A stretch of 50,847 nt of DNA from CAZMVY01 sp964617875 (GCA_964617875.1 CAZUAI010000037.1:1-50847); one strand, 5' to 3'. Positions 33,956 through 44,600 are shown, numbered from the stretch's first letter. Program-made: numbers and translations. The notes: generated from the sequence alone by a model not told the origin.

Positions 33956-36549
33956 ACGGCCACGCAAACCCGACGCCGCCGGCGCCTGGAGCGCCGGAGC
34001 CCGTCGAGGCCACGCGGTCCGAGCGGATCGCGGCGGCGCTCGCCGTCGCCCCCCTGCTGCCGGCGGCGGCGGGGCTCATGCTCGGAATCGTTCTCGACCG
34101 GGAGTCGCCGGCGCCGCCGGCGGCGTACGTCGCCCTGTTCGTGATCGGCGGCGCGATTCTCCCGGCCGTCCGCCGCCGAGCGATCGCGTGCGCCCTGGCG
34201 ATGGTCGTTCCGGCCTGCGGCGTCGGGGGCCTGTTGCACAACGCATCCTATCGCCGCATCGCGGCGGACCACGTCGTCCGCTGCACCGGCGCGGAACCGA
34301 TCGGCGCCGGCCTCGTCGGGATCATCGTCTCTGAGCCCTTCACATCGCAGCCGGACTTCGGCGTCTTCAAGGACATGGCACACCGACCGACGAGCACGCA
34401 TTTCCTGCTCGACGCGGAGGAATTGAACGGCACTCGCGGGCCGCTGGCCGTGCGCGGAACCGTCCGCGTCGGCGTCGCCGAGCCGGTGACGCACGTCCGC
34501 GCGGGCGATCGCGTGCGCGTGTTCGGCCGGATGTACCGGCCCGTCCCGCCGTCGAACCCGGGCGAGCCGGACTGGCCGCTCTATCAGCGTCGGCGCGGCG
34601 TGCTCGTGGGGCTGGCGTGCGAGCACGCGGCGAATGTCGAGCGGCTCGGCGTCCCCGGCGCCGAGGCGGGCCGGCTCATCCGCCTGCGCCGGCACTGCCG
34701 CCGGTTGCTGCTGGATGACGTGGCCGCCGTCGATCCGGCGGGCCGGAGCGTGCTCGAGGCCATCATCCTCGGCCAGCGGAGCACGGTTGACCGGGCGATC
34801 AACGATGCGTTTGTCGCGACGGGCACGGTACACATCCTGAGCGTCAGCGGGGCGCACCTGGGCATGCTGGCGGCCGCCGTCTGGGCCCTGTCGGCCCTGC
34901 TGGGCCGCTCGCGGCGGCAGTCGGCGGGGTTCGTGCTTGCCGCGGTTCTCCTGTACGCCCTGCTGGCCGAGCCGAGCGCGCCGGTGTGGCGGTCGGCGAT
35001 CATGGCGACGTTCCTCTGTGTCGGTCTCATGCTTCGCCGGCCTCCGCGGACGATCAACTGGCTGGCGGCCAGCGCGTTGCTCGTACTGGCCGTCCGGCCG
35101 GCGGACCTGTTCGATCCGGGATTCCAGTTGTCCTACGTGACGCTGGCCGGCCTGCTGTACCTGTCCGGGCCGGTGCGCGAGCTGTGGCGCGGGCTTCTGT
35201 TTCGCCGCGATACGGTCCTGGAGGCGCTGCGGCCGCGCGAGCCCGACCCGCCGGTGAGGACGCGTCTCACGCGGGCCGCGGGCCGCTGTGCGGAGGGTGC
35301 GCTCGCCGCCTGCGTGGCCGCGTGGCTCGCCGGCGCGCCGCTCTCGCTCTATCACTTCGGCCAGATCAGCTCGTGGGGCTGGCTCAATTCGCTGCTGATC
35401 TCGCCGATCGTGTTCCTGCTCGTGACGACGGGGTTCGTCAAACTGGTCGCGGCGGCCGTGTGGCCGGCCACGGGCATCGTGCTGGGTCCGTTGTTCGCGC
35501 GAATCACGCTGCTGCTGGACGGATGGGTGCGGCTGCTGGCGGACGTGCCGGGCGTGAGCCTCATGACCCCGTCGCCGCCGCTGTGGCTCGTGGTGTGCGT
35601 GCTGGGCGTTTTCGGCCTGTGGGCGGCACGGCGGACGATCGCGCTGCCCGGCCGGTGGATCGCCCTGGGGCTGGCCGCGTGCGCGGTGGCGGGCTGCTTC
35701 TGGTATCTGCCGGGACGGCCGGACGACGGCGAACTGCACGTCCGCATCGCCTCGGTCGGTGACGGCACGGCGGTCCTGATCCGCTTTCCCAGCGGGCGTG
35801 CGATCGTCTACGACGTCGGGACCACGCCGCCGTACGATCTGTACCGGTCCACGCTGCGGCCGTTGTTCGGCGAGGAGCGCGTCCGCCGGCTCGACGCGGC
35901 CATCCTCAGCCACCCGGACCTGGACCACTTCAGCGGCCTGCCGGGGCTGGCATCCCGCGTTCCGGTTCGTGCCGTCTGGGCGCCGCCGTCCATCGCCGAC
36001 GCTTCCGCGGCCGACAGGGGCAAGCCCGCCGTCCGTCTGCTGCGGGACGAACTGCGTCGGCTCGACATCCCCGTGCGGCGGCTGTGCGCCGGCGACAGGC
36101 TTCGGGCCGGCGCCGGCGTCGAGGCGACGGTCCTCTGGCCGCCGTCCGATGAGAAGCCCGATCCCCGCGACTCGAACGAATCCTCCATCGTCCTTCGCCT
36201 GCGGTACGCCGGCCGTTCGATCCTCCTCTGCGGCGACATCGAACGGCGGCCGCAGGAGTGGCTCACGCAACATGCCGACCTGCGCGCCGATGTCCTCGTT
36301 CTGCCGCACCACGGCAGCGTCAAGCCGTGGACCGCCGCCTTCGTGAAGGCCGTCTCGCCGACGTACGTCATCCGTTCGAGCGGCAAGCGCAGCGAGATCA
36401 GTTCGCCCCGCCTGAACGAGCTGGTGCGATCGTACGCGTACTTCAACACCGCGGATGTCGGCGGCATCCTGGTCCGGATCGGCCCCCGCGGCTGCGCCGT
36501 CACGGCGTACCGCTCGCGGGCACCGCACGCCGTCCGCCCGCACGGGTGA
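33952..36549 (+). CDS. comEC: ComEC/Rec2 family DNA uptake channel
   Basis: An inner membrane protein of 865 aa that carries single-stranded DNA into the cell during natural transformation. Two N-terminal membrane helices and a DUF4131-like soluble domain (DRVRVFGRMYRP) are followed by the competence helices with the ILSVSGAHLGMLAA signature (near residue 300). A metallo-beta-lactamase-like domain begins near residue 597 (VRIASVGDGTAVLI) and carries SHPDLDHFSGL and LPHHGS motifs. The ATG overlaps the addA stop (ATGA). Position after addBA suggests incoming or broken DNA is handled by coupled gene products. No comEA or comF is in the window. Confidence 0.9.
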   Translation: MNGHANPTPPAPGAPEPVEATRSERIAAALAVAPLLPAAAGLMLGIVLDRESPAPPAAYVALFVIGGAILPAVRRRAIACALAMVVPACGVGGLLHNASYRRIAADHVVRCTGAEPIGAGLVGIIVSEPFTSQPDFGVFKDMAHRPTSTHFLLDAEELNGTRGPLAVRGTVRVGVAEPVTHVRAGDRVRVFGRMYRPVPPSNPGEPDWPLYQRRRGVLVGLACEHAANVERLGVPGAEAGRLIRLRRHCRRLLLDDVAAVDPAGRSVLEAIILGQRSTVDRAINDAFVATGTVHILSVSGAHLGMLAAAVWALSALLGRSRRQSAGFVLAAVLLYALLAEPSAPVWRSAIMATFLCVGLMLRRPPRTINWLAASALLVLAVRPADLFDPGFQLSYVTLAGLLYLSGPVRELWRGLLFRRDTVLEALRPREPDPPVRTRLTRAAGRCAEGALAACVAAWLAGAPLSLYHFGQISSWGWLNSLLISPIVFLLVTTGFVKLVAAAVWPATGIVLGPLFARITLLLDGWVRLLADVPGVSLMTPSPPLWLVVCVLGVFGLWAARRTIALPGRWIALGLAACAVAGCFWYLPGRPDDGELHVRIASVGDGTAVLIRFPSGRAIVYDVGTTPPYDLYRSTLRPLFGEERVRRLDAAILSHPDLDHFSGLPGLASRVPVRAVWAPPSIADASAADRGKPAVRLLRDELRRLDIPVRRLCAGDRLRAGAGVEATVLWPPSDEKPDPRDSNESSIVLRLRYAGRSILLCGDIERRPQEWLTQHADLRADVLVLPHHGSVKPWTAAFVKAVSPTYVIRSSGKRSEISSPRLNELVRSYAYFNTADVGGILVRIGPRGCAVTAYRSRAPHAVRPHG

Positions 36550-36653
36550 GCGTCGTCGTCGCCGAGCCGGATGCCGGAACCCCGGGCGGCGGGTTCGGCG
36601 GGCGCGGCGGCGCATGGTATCATGCGTGGGCCGTCGCCGAGGAGAAAGCGAAG

Positions 36654-38159
36654 ATGTCCGAGTTGTTGGGATTGGTCGCGGTCGGCCTTCTGCTCATCGT
36701 CGTGATCCTGCAGGTGATCCTGTTGCTGCGGAGGCCGGTTGCGGACTTCTCGCCGGTCACAAGCCGTCTGGACTCGGTGAGGGAGGGCGTCGAGCGAACG
36801 GAGAAGGGCGTCCGGGACGAGATGGCCGCCAGCCGCAGGGAGGCGGCCGACCATGCCCGCAGTCATCGCGAGGAGATCGGCGCGGCGCTCAAAGGCATGA
36901 ACGATACGCTCGTCAGGACGCTGGGCGAGATGGCAAGCGCGCAGCAGGCCCAGATGGAGGCTTTTTCGCTGCGATTGACCGGCGTCGCCGAAGCCGGCCA
37001 GGCCAGCGCGAAGCAACTCCGGGAGGAGGTGTCCTCGGGTTTGAAGGCGTTCAGCGATTCCGTGGTCCGGAACATGGGCGAGATGGCGAACCTCCAGAAG
37101 CTGCAGCTGGAGGCGTTTTCCGGCCGGCTGACCGCGCTGACCGAGTCCAACGAGAGGAGGCTCGGCGAGCTGCGCACCGCGGTGGAGGAGAAGCTGACGC
37201 AGCTTCAGGCGGACAACGCCGCCAGGCTGGAGGAGATGCGAAAGACGGTGGATGAGAAACTCCAGGGCACGCTGGAGAAGCGGCTGAGCGAATCGTTCAC
37301 GCTCGTCAGCGAGCGACTGGAGCAGGTGCACAAGGGGCTGGGCGAGATGCAGAGCCTGGCCAGCGGCGTGGGCGACCTCAAGAAGGTGCTCACGAACGTG
37401 AAGACCCGGGGGACCTGGGGCGAGATCCAGCTGGGCAACCTGCTCGAGCAGATCCTGACGCCGGATCAGTACTCCCGGAACGTGGCGACCCGGGACGGCG
37501 GCGGCGAGCGGGTGGAATTCGCGATCAAGCTCCCCGGCAGGGACGAGATGGAAGGGAAGAATGTGTGGTTGCCCATCGACGCCAAGTACCCGTCGGAGGA
37601 CTACCAGCGGCTGATCGAGGCCTCCGAGCGGGCCGACGCCGAAGCGGTCGAGGCCGCCGCCCGGCAACTCGAGCAGCGCGTGAAGGCCTCGGCCAGGGAC
37701 ATCCGCGACAAGTACGTGAACCCGCCCAACACGACCGACTTCGGCATCATGTTCCTGCCGTCCGAAGGGCTGTACGCGGAGGTGCTGAGGCGACCGGGCC
37801 TGGTCGAGGTGCTGCAGCGGGACTATCGGGTCAGCGTGGCCGGGCCGACGACGCTGGCGGCCCTGCTCAACAGCCTGCAGATGGGGTTCCGCACGCTCGC
37901 GATCCAGAAGCGATCCAGCGAGGTGTGGAAAGTCCTGGGGGCGGTGAAGACGGAGTTCGGCAGGTTCAGCGAGGTTATCGGGAAGGTTCAGAAGAAGCTG
38001 GAAGAGGCCAGCAACACCATCGGCGCGGCACAGCAGCGCACGAGGGCCATCGAACGAAAGCTCCGCGACGTTCAGGAACTCCCCACGGCGGAGTCGCAGC
38101 TTCTCCTCGGCGAGGCGGAACCGGCCGGACCGGATGTGCCCGGCGACGGCGGGACGTGA
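36654..38159 (+). CDS. rmuC: RmuC family DNA recombination protein
   Basis: A 501-aa protein with one N-terminal membrane helix (LLGLVAVGLLLIVVILQVILLL), a long coiled coil (residues about 45-230) and a nuclease-like RmuC domain (NVKTRGTWGEIQLGNLLEQIL, VWLPIDAKYPSEDYQRLIEA, FGIMFLPSEGLYAEVL). RmuC is linked to limiting genome rearrangement, and its exact activity is not settled. Start ATG 36654 has GAGGAGAAAG 5 nt upstream. A gap of 104 bp separates it from comEC, with a possible -10 TATCAT at 36618, so it may have its own promoter. Confidence 0.92.
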   Translation: MSELLGLVAVGLLLIVVILQVILLLRRPVADFSPVTSRLDSVREGVERTEKGVRDEMAASRREAADHARSHREEIGAALKGMNDTLVRTLGEMASAQQAQMEAFSLRLTGVAEAGQASAKQLREEVSSGLKAFSDSVVRNMGEMANLQKLQLEAFSGRLTALTESNERRLGELRTAVEEKLTQLQADNAARLEEMRKTVDEKLQGTLEKRLSESFTLVSERLEQVHKGLGEMQSLASGVGDLKKVLTNVKTRGTWGEIQLGNLLEQILTPDQYSRNVATRDGGGERVEFAIKLPGRDEMEGKNVWLPIDAKYPSEDYQRLIEASERADAEAVEAAARQLEQRVKASARDIRDKYVNPPNTTDFGIMFLPSEGLYAEVLRRPGLVEVLQRDYRVSVAGPTTLAALLNSLQMGFRTLAIQKRSSEVWKVLGAVKTEFGRFSEVIGKVQKKLEEASNTIGAAQQRTRAIERKLRDVQELPTAESQLLLGEAEPAGPDVPGDGGT

Positions 38160-38244
38160 AGGAAGAACGGGCCGCGGGCCCGTTCCGCGCGTTCCGCGCC
38201 GGCGGCACTTTCGCGACCGGCGGGCGACGGATAGACTGGGCGGC

Positions 38245-38832
38245 ATGGGTGCCATTCGTGCCCCTAGGAAAGTCAAGCTCCTGTGCGGCATGATTTCGGG
38301 CGACATCGACGCCATGCGCCGCGCCCGGTCGCTGCTGGCGCGCCGATTCGGCGACGTGGACGCGGAGAGCGAGGTCTGGCCGTTCGACGCGACCGACTAC
38401 TACCAGGCCGAGATGGGGCTCGACCTCAAGCGGATGTTCGTGTCGTTCGGCCCGCTGATCGACCCGGGCCGGCTGGCCTCGATCAAGCGGGAGACGAACG
38501 ACATCGAAGCCGAGATCTGCCGCGACGCGGGCCAGCCGCCGGAGTTTCGCGTGGTCAACCTGGATCCGGGGTATGTCGGGATCGGCAAGCTCGTGCTGGC
38601 GACGACGAAGGACTACTCCCATCGGGTGTATCTGGCCGACGGCATCTACGCCGAGGTGACGCTGCACTGGCACGGCCAGCGATGGGAGGCGTGGCCGTGG
38701 ACCTACCCGGACTACGCCGGCGACCGTTATCATGCGTTTTTCACGCGCGTCCGGAACCGCCTGCGCGACCAGCTCAGCGAGCTGCCGGCGGCGGACCCGC
38801 CGCGGGAAATGCGAGAGCCGTCGGGACCATGA
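38245..38832 (+). CDS. DUF4416 family protein
   Basis: A 195-aa cytoplasmic protein of unknown function from the DUF4416 family (VKLLCGMISGDIDAMRRA, WPFDATDYYQAEMG, RVVNLDPGYVGIGKLVLATTKDYSHRVYL, YPDYAGDRYHAFF). Members are common in planctomycetes and deltaproteobacteria and have no assigned biochemistry. The ATG at 38245 lies 7 nt after a -10-like TAGACT (38232-38237) and has no Shine-Dalgarno, so a leaderless start is possible. An alternative in-frame ATG is at 38290. Its stop overlaps the next gene by ATGA, implying co-translation with the phosphotransferase gene. Confidence 0.82.
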   Translation: MGAIRAPRKVKLLCGMISGDIDAMRRARSLLARRFGDVDAESEVWPFDATDYYQAEMGLDLKRMFVSFGPLIDPGRLASIKRETNDIEAEICRDAGQPPEFRVVNLDPGYVGIGKLVLATTKDYSHRVYLADGIYAEVTLHWHGQRWEAWPWTYPDYAGDRYHAFFTRVRNRLRDQLSELPAADPPREMREPSGP

Positions 38833-39968
38833 ACCGCATGACCTGGATTGTGCTCGCCCTCTGTGTCGCGGGGCCGTTCCTGATCAGCGCGGCCTCGACG
38901 GCCCTCGTGCGGGGCTGGTCGCGGCGGCACGGGTTCGTGGACCGGCCCGGCGGACACAAGGGGCACGAGAAGCCGATTGCCCTGGGCGGGGGCATCGCGA
39001 TCACCGCGGCGCTGCTGCTGCCGCTGCTCGCGGCACTGCTCGCGGCCTTCGTGGCCCGCGGTGTGCTGCCGCAGGAGCTTCTTGCTCGCGCGTTCGACGT
39101 CGGGGGGCACGCGCCGCGGATCGCGGACCTGCTCGGCGGCATCATGATGAAGGTCCGCCCGGCGCTGGCGGTTCTCGGCGGGGCGTTCGTCCTGCACCTG
39201 CTCGGCCTCGTGGACGACGTCAGGCCGCTCGGGCCGGCTCCGAAGATGGCCGTCATGACGGCGGTCGCCCTGATGCTCACCGCCGGCTTCGGCATCCGCT
39301 CGCTCGACATGCTCGGGCCCGTGCCCGCGACGGTCCTGACGACGTTCTGGATCGTTCTTGTGACCAACGCCTTCAACTTTCTCGACAACATGGACGGGCT
39401 GAGCGCCGGCGTCGCGTTGATCGCCGCGGCGGTCTTCGCGGCCTCGGCGCTGATCGCGGGCCAGGTCTTCGTGCCGGCCGTCGCCCTCATGCTCGCCGGG
39501 GCCGTCGCGGGGTTCCTGCTGTTCAACTTCCCGCCGGCCTCGATCTTCATGGGCGATTCGGGAAGCCTCGTCATCGGCTACTTCATGGCCGTCCTGACCG
39601 TGCTCACGAACTACTACAACCCGGCCGAGCAGCAGAGGCCGTTCGGGCTCCTCGCCCCGTTCGTCGTGCTCGCCGTCCCGCTCTACGACGTGACATCGGT
39701 GGTGATCGTCCGGCTCCGCGAGGGCGTCAGCCCGTTCCGGGGCGACCGGCGGCACTTCAGTCATCGGCTCGTCCGCCGCGGCCTGCAGACGCGCTCGGCC
39801 GTGCTGACGATCTACCTCGCGACGGCGGCGACGGGCTGCTCGTCGCTGCTGCTGCCGGTCGTGTCATGGCCGTTCGCCCTGATGATCGTCGCGCAGTGCG
39901 TCTGCATCGTCCTGATCGTGGCGATCCTGGAATCGGCCGGCGCGGGCAACCCCGACGAAAAGACATAG
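38829..39968 (+). CDS. WecA/MraY-type undecaprenyl-phosphate glycosyl-1-phosphate transferase
   Basis: A 379-aa inner membrane enzyme with ten to eleven predicted helices. It moves a sugar-1-phosphate from a UDP-sugar onto undecaprenyl phosphate, the first step of an envelope or exopolysaccharide. Family motifs: HEKPIALGGGIAI, LLGLVDDVRPLGPAPKM, TNAFNFLDNMDGLSAG with the catalytic acidic residues, FPPASIFMGDSGSLVIGY and RRHFSHRLVRRG, the His-rich loop that makes it WecA-like rather than MraY-like. It lacks a clear RBS but overlaps the preceding stop by ATGA. Last gene of the operon, followed by a repeat hairpin. Its product could feed the polysaccharide associated with PEP-CTERM sorting, which is inference. 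Confidence 0.88.
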   Translation: MNRMTWIVLALCVAGPFLISAASTALVRGWSRRHGFVDRPGGHKGHEKPIALGGGIAITAALLLPLLAALLAAFVARGVLPQELLARAFDVGGHAPRIADLLGGIMMKVRPALAVLGGAFVLHLLGLVDDVRPLGPAPKMAVMTAVALMLTAGFGIRSLDMLGPVPATVLTTFWIVLVTNAFNFLDNMDGLSAGVALIAAAVFAASALIAGQVFVPAVALMLAGAVAGFLLFNFPPASIFMGDSGSLVIGYFMAVLTVLTNYYNPAEQQRPFGLLAPFVVLAVPLYDVTSVVIVRLREGVSPFRGDRRHFSHRLVRRGLQTRSAVLTIYLATAATGCSSLLLPVVSWPFALMIVAQCVCIVLIVAILESAGAGNPDEKT

Positions 39969-39992
39969 CCCCGACCCCGAAGCGCCTCCTTG

Positions 39993-40048
39993 TTGTGGTG
40001 CAGGCATCCTGCCTGCAACCGGAGGCAGGCTGGAAGCCTGCACCACAA
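39993..40048. repeat. Inverted repeat, GCAGGC-type dispersed element and possible terminator
   Basis: Left arm TTGTGGTGCAGGC-atccTGCCTGC (39993-40016) and right arm (40025-40048) pair over 24 bp with two mismatches around an 8-nt loop. It lies 24 bp after the transferase stop and before a convergent gene, so it could end transcription in both directions. No T-tract is present. A half copy is at 10584-10604. Confidence 0.7.
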
Positions 40049-40094
40049 ACGGGCATCGTTCCTGGCTGAGAGGGCCATGAATGCGCCGCCGGTC

Positions 40095-41282
40095 CTATTC
40101 GGCCCGCGTTGTGTTCGGCTCGAAGCCCGCGTCGAGGAGAACGAGCGCCCGCTGGACGGCGTCGCAGAAGAAGAACTCGCCCCACATCACCGACTCGTCC
40201 ACGCCCAGTTTCTTGTGGATGTGATAGACGCCGTGCTTGAGGATCCCCTCCCAGTCCGCGTCGGACGCGGCCAGGTACGTGTCATTGCACAGGGCGAGCA
40301 GCGTCATCAGGCCGAACACCCGGAGGCTGTGCGCGCTGGCGGCGTTGGCGGAGCCGATCGCCTCGAGCGCCTCGGCCAGCTCGAAGAGCCCGGCGGCGGC
40401 GATCGCGCCGGCCGACGTGTCGGCCTGCCTGCGGGATTCGGCCGGGGCGTCGAAGTCCCACGGCGGCACGAGGTTGCCCATCAGCTTCAGGCCGAGGTAG
40501 GCCGAGCACCGCAGCGCGGTGTCGGCCCAGATCATCTCCCGTGTGAGTTTCGCGCACGTGGCGAAGCCGTACAGCGCCCACGCCAGTCCGCGGGACCAGC
40601 ACGAATCGCCGCGGTAGCCCTGGTGCGTCGTCTGGCGGAGGAACTCGCCGGTGCTCCGGTCGAAGATTCCCTCGTGGGCCGTCGAGCCGTCGCCGCGGAC
40701 GAGGAACCGGCGCGTCGTTTCGCAGTGGAGGCGCGCGACGTCGAGCAGTCTCTCGTCCCCGGTTGTCAGCCCGGCGTACCAGATGACCGGCACGTTCATC
40801 ATGATGTCGATGAAGCACGACTCCGGCGCGACGAACGAGCAGAGATACCGGCCCTTCTCCTGGAACCGCATCGCCAGCGTGCGTCCGGCGTGGACGACGA
40901 CGTCGCAAAGCGCCGTCTCCGGTCTGCCGTCGCGGACCGTCGCCTCGTACCATCGCCGGTACGTGCCGTGATAGAAGAGGAAGCCCAGGTCGTGGACGGC
41001 CCGGTCGTCCTTGCGGTGCTCGAGGAGCCGGCTGTAGTGCTCGGCCCGCTCGCGCCAGGGGGCGGCGCCCGTCCGCTCGTGGAAGATCCACATCATGCCG
41101 GGCAGGAACCCCTCGCACCAGTTCGTCCACGCCTCGCCGCCGTGCTTCCACCGGCCGTTCTGCGTGTACATCGGGAAGTAGTCGGGGTGGTTCGCAACGA
41201 GCCGCCGGACCTGGTCCTGGGCGAACTCCAGCGCGGTGTTCAGCAGTTCCCGGATCGTGTTCGTGTCCCACATGGAGGCCAT
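40095..41282 (-). CDS. GH88/GH105-like unsaturated uronyl hydrolase
   Basis: A 395-aa (alpha/alpha)6-barrel enzyme without signal peptide, so cytoplasmic. It would remove the unsaturated uronic acid from oligosaccharides released by polysaccharide lyases. Family motifs: WTNWCEGFLPGMMWIF, VHDLGFLFYHG with the conserved Asp98, CWSRGLAWALYGFA, and DTSAGAIAAAGLFEL with the second acidic residue. The ESVMWGEFFFCDAVQRAL end is typical. ATG 41282 is chosen because AAAGGA lies 6 nt before it; an upstream ATG at 41357 lacks one. It stands alone between two unrelated operons. No polysaccharide lyase is in the window. Confidence 0.85.
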   Translation of the reverse strand: MASMWDTNTIRELLNTALEFAQDQVRRLVANHPDYFPMYTQNGRWKHGGEAWTNWCEGFLPGMMWIFHERTGAAPWRERAEHYSRLLEHRKDDRAVHDLGFLFYHGTYRRWYEATVRDGRPETALCDVVVHAGRTLAMRFQEKGRYLCSFVAPESCFIDIMMNVPVIWYAGLTTGDERLLDVARLHCETTRRFLVRGDGSTAHEGIFDRSTGEFLRQTTHQGYRGDSCWSRGLAWALYGFATCAKLTREMIWADTALRCSAYLGLKLMGNLVPPWDFDAPAESRRQADTSAGAIAAAGLFELAEALEAIGSANAASAHSLRVFGLMTLLALCNDTYLAASDADWEGILKHGVYHIHKKLGVDESVMWGEFFFCDAVQRALVLLDAGFEPNTTRAE

Positions 41283-41653
41283 CGGTGTCCTTTCAGCCGG
41301 AGAACGATCGAAGTCCGGTCTTCCGAACCCGGCGGCCAATCGTACAGGGATCCGCAAAGGAGGGCAACCAACGCGTGCTCAACGTCCGCGACGTGACCGT
41401 TGAGCCGCTTCGGAAAGTCCGCCGGGACGCACGATCGTCGTTGCGTGCGAGGACGGCGCTGCGGAGCGGATCGACCTGCTGCCCGTCGCATCCGTTTCGA
41501 GGGGGCCGGGTCGATGCGACCGAGGGACCGGAACCCCGTTTCGCGGGATGACGGAGCAATCGCGTGACCGGGCCAGTCCGCGACGCACGCGGGGCAGGCC
41601 GGGCACCGGACCGTACGCAACAGGCAACGGACGAGCGGCGGCTGAAGGCCGCC
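41283..41653. other. Intergenic region between smc and the GH88-like gene
   Basis: The only structure seen is a perfect 8-bp inverted repeat GCTCAACG/CGTTGAGC (41377-41384 and 41398-41405) with a 13-nt loop, which could end the leftward smc transcript or mark the promoter region of the GH88-like gene. Open frames here run through on both strands but show no conserved protein and no ribosome binding site. Confidence 0.35.
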
Positions 41654-44600
41654 TTACGCCACCGCCGTTTCGGCGTCGTGCGATTCGTCCTCGAACTTGA
41701 CGGCGACGCGCTTGCTGACGCCGGCTTCCTGCATCGTGATTCCGTACATCATGTCCGCGACGCTCATCGTCCGCTTGCTGTGCGTGATGATGATGAACTG
41801 CGAGAGTTCGAGGAACTCGCGGACGATGCGGTTGAACCGCTCGTTGTTGGCCTCGTCGAGGGGGGCATCGACCTCGTCGAGGATCGTGAACGGCGACGGG
41901 CGGCTCTTGAAGATGGCCATGAGCAGGGCGATGCAGGTCATGGCCTTCTCGCCGCCGGAGAGCAGGGAAATGCTCTGCAATTCCTTGCCGGGCGGGCGGG
42001 CCTGGATCTCGATGCCCGCCTCGAGCAGGTCGGGCTCGCTGCCGTCCTCCGGGCGCTCGAGGATGATGTCCGCCTTGCCGCCGCCGAACAGCTTGCGGTA
42101 CAGCTCCTGGAAGTGCATGCGCACCTGCTCGAAGGTCTGCAGGAACCGCTCGCGCGACTCCGCGTTCAGCCGCTCGATCAGCTCCTCGAGCTGCTTTTTC
42201 GAGGTCGTCAGGTCGTCGCGCTGCTTCGTGAGGAACGTCTCGCGGTCCTCGAGTTCCTTCTGCTCGGCGATGGCGTCGAGGTTGACGTTGCCGAGGCGCT
42301 CGATCTTCTGCCGCAGGTCGGCGATTTCGTTCTCGACGGCGCCCCAGTCCTGTTCGGCGTGCCGGTAGCTCGCGTACTGTTCGGCGAGGTCGATCTGCAG
42401 CTCGTCGCGGACGCGGACGACGAGTTCATCGCGGCGGACACGGACTTCCTGGTGCTCCATCTGCACGGCGTGCAGCCGCGACTCGATGCCTTCCAGTTCG
42501 CTGCGGCACTGCTTCGCCCGGGCGGACAGCTGCTCGATGTCGTGCCGCAACTGCTCGCGGGCCCGACGGCGGGCCAGGGCGTCGCGGGCGCGCTCCTCCT
42601 TCGCGGCGAACAGCTCGGACAGGCGCGATTCGGCGGCCAGGATGCCCCGTTCGAGCTGATCGAGCCGGTGGCGGCAGTCGTCCGCCTCCGTGCGGGCGGC
42701 GTCGACGGCGTCCGTGGCGGCGCGGTGCGCCTCGCGCAGCGACCGCAGGGTCTCCGCGATCGACTGCCGTTTCTGCGCGAGTTGTCCGTGCTGCACGCGG
42801 CACTCGGTCAGGCGCTCGGCGAGGCCCGTCCGCTGCGCCGCGAGGACGTCGATGCGATCGGTCAGGCGCTTCACGTGCGCCTCGCGTTCGGCGTTCTGCC
42901 GCTCGACCTCCTTCAAGGTCGCCTGGCTGGCGCTGGCCCGTTCCATCGCCTCGGCGATCTGCCGTTCGAGGCTCTCGACCTCGCCGGCGATCAGCGGCTG
43001 CTCGTGCAGGAGCCGCCCGATGGCCTCGTTCGCGGCGGCCATCGCGGCGTTCGTCTCGACTTCGGCGGTCCGGGCTTCGTAGATGGCGGTGCGCAGTTCC
43101 TGCTGGACGTGCTCGAGGTGTTCGGCCTCGGCGTGCATCCGCGCCCGCCGGTCGGTCAGCACGGCGATCTGCTGATCGGCCTCGGCGATCTGCTGGTCCA
43201 TGCCGCGCAGCTCGCTCTTCCGCGAGATCAGGCCGGTCCGCGTGCCCGTCGGCCCGAGCGTGATCCGGCCGTCGGGCTCGACGACCTGCCCGGCCGGCGT
43301 CACGAAGCGGTGGCCGCTCGGGATCAGGTCCATCAGCCGCAGGGCGTCGTCGAGCGTCTGCACGATGATCGTCTTGCCGAGGAGGTAGCGGGCCAGCCGT
43401 TCGAGGTCCTCGGGGTACTGCACCAGGTCCACGGCGTTGGCGATGAACCCGGCCTGGCCCGTGAAGTCGCGATCATTGACGAGCGGAGCGAGGCGGTCCA
43501 TGCACAGCGCATGCACGCGCCCGGCGAGGCCGTCATAGAAGTCCGCATCGGCGAGGAAGGCTTCCGTGCTGTCGACGACGAGGTGCTGGTCCATGTCGCC
43601 GAGGGCGGCCTCAATGAGCGCCGCGTGGGCGACGTCGGCCGAGATCAGGTCGGCGACGATCCCGCGGACGTAGCCGAATGCCTTGCCCGTCGGGTCGGCC
43701 GCCTTGCGTTCGAGCACCTCGCGGACGCCGGCGTCCACGCCTTCGTGCCGCTGTTCGAGGTCCGCGAGCAGCTGCTTCCGCGAGACGAGACCGCTGCGGT
43801 GCTCTTTCGCCGCCGAGAGTTCGTTGTCCACCTCGGCCCGGGTCGTGTCGAGACGGCGGGCCTCGGCCTTCTTCTCCTCCAGCTGCCGGGCCTCCGCCGA
43901 CAGCAGCGCCTGGATCTCCTGGCTCCGGGCGTCGATCCGGGCCTTCTGCTCCAGCAGAGACGCCATTTCCTGCCGGATGACCGCGTCGCGGGCGGTCAGG
44001 CGGCCCTTCTGTTCCTGCAGGTTCTCGCGGTGGACGTCGAGCCGGCTGATGTCGTTGTGGAGATTGGCCGAACGCCGCAGCAGCTCGATGATCCCCGCCT
44101 TTTCGTCGTCCAGTTGCGCCTGGATGGCCGCGAGTTCCCGGGACAACTCCTGGTCCTGGCGGTGCAGCGCGTCCACCTGCTCCTGGCGGGCGCGGAGCTG
44201 CGTTTCGACCTCTTCGGCCGACTTCGATTCCGCGTCGATCTGCGCGGCGAGGCCCGCGGCGCGCCGTTGCTCGGCGAACAGGCGGGACTGGGCCCGTGCC
44301 CGGGCCTTGGCCTGGTCGTCGATCCGCTGGCGGGACTGGGCGATCCGCTCCTGGTTCGCCGTGATCTCCGCCGTCACCGTGAGCAGCTGCTGCTCGACGT
44401 CGCGAATCTCGCCGTCGAGCCGGAGGATCTCGGCGTCGTGCCGGGCGGCCTCGGCCTCGGCCCGGTTGATCTCCGTCCGCAGGTGCGTGGCCTGGTCCGT
44501 GTGGTCGGTGATGTGCCGCACCAGCTCGCCGTCGCGTTCCGTCAGCCGATGATACTCGGCGAGGGAAAAGCTCGCCCGCAGCTCCCGGAGCCGCGCGGCA

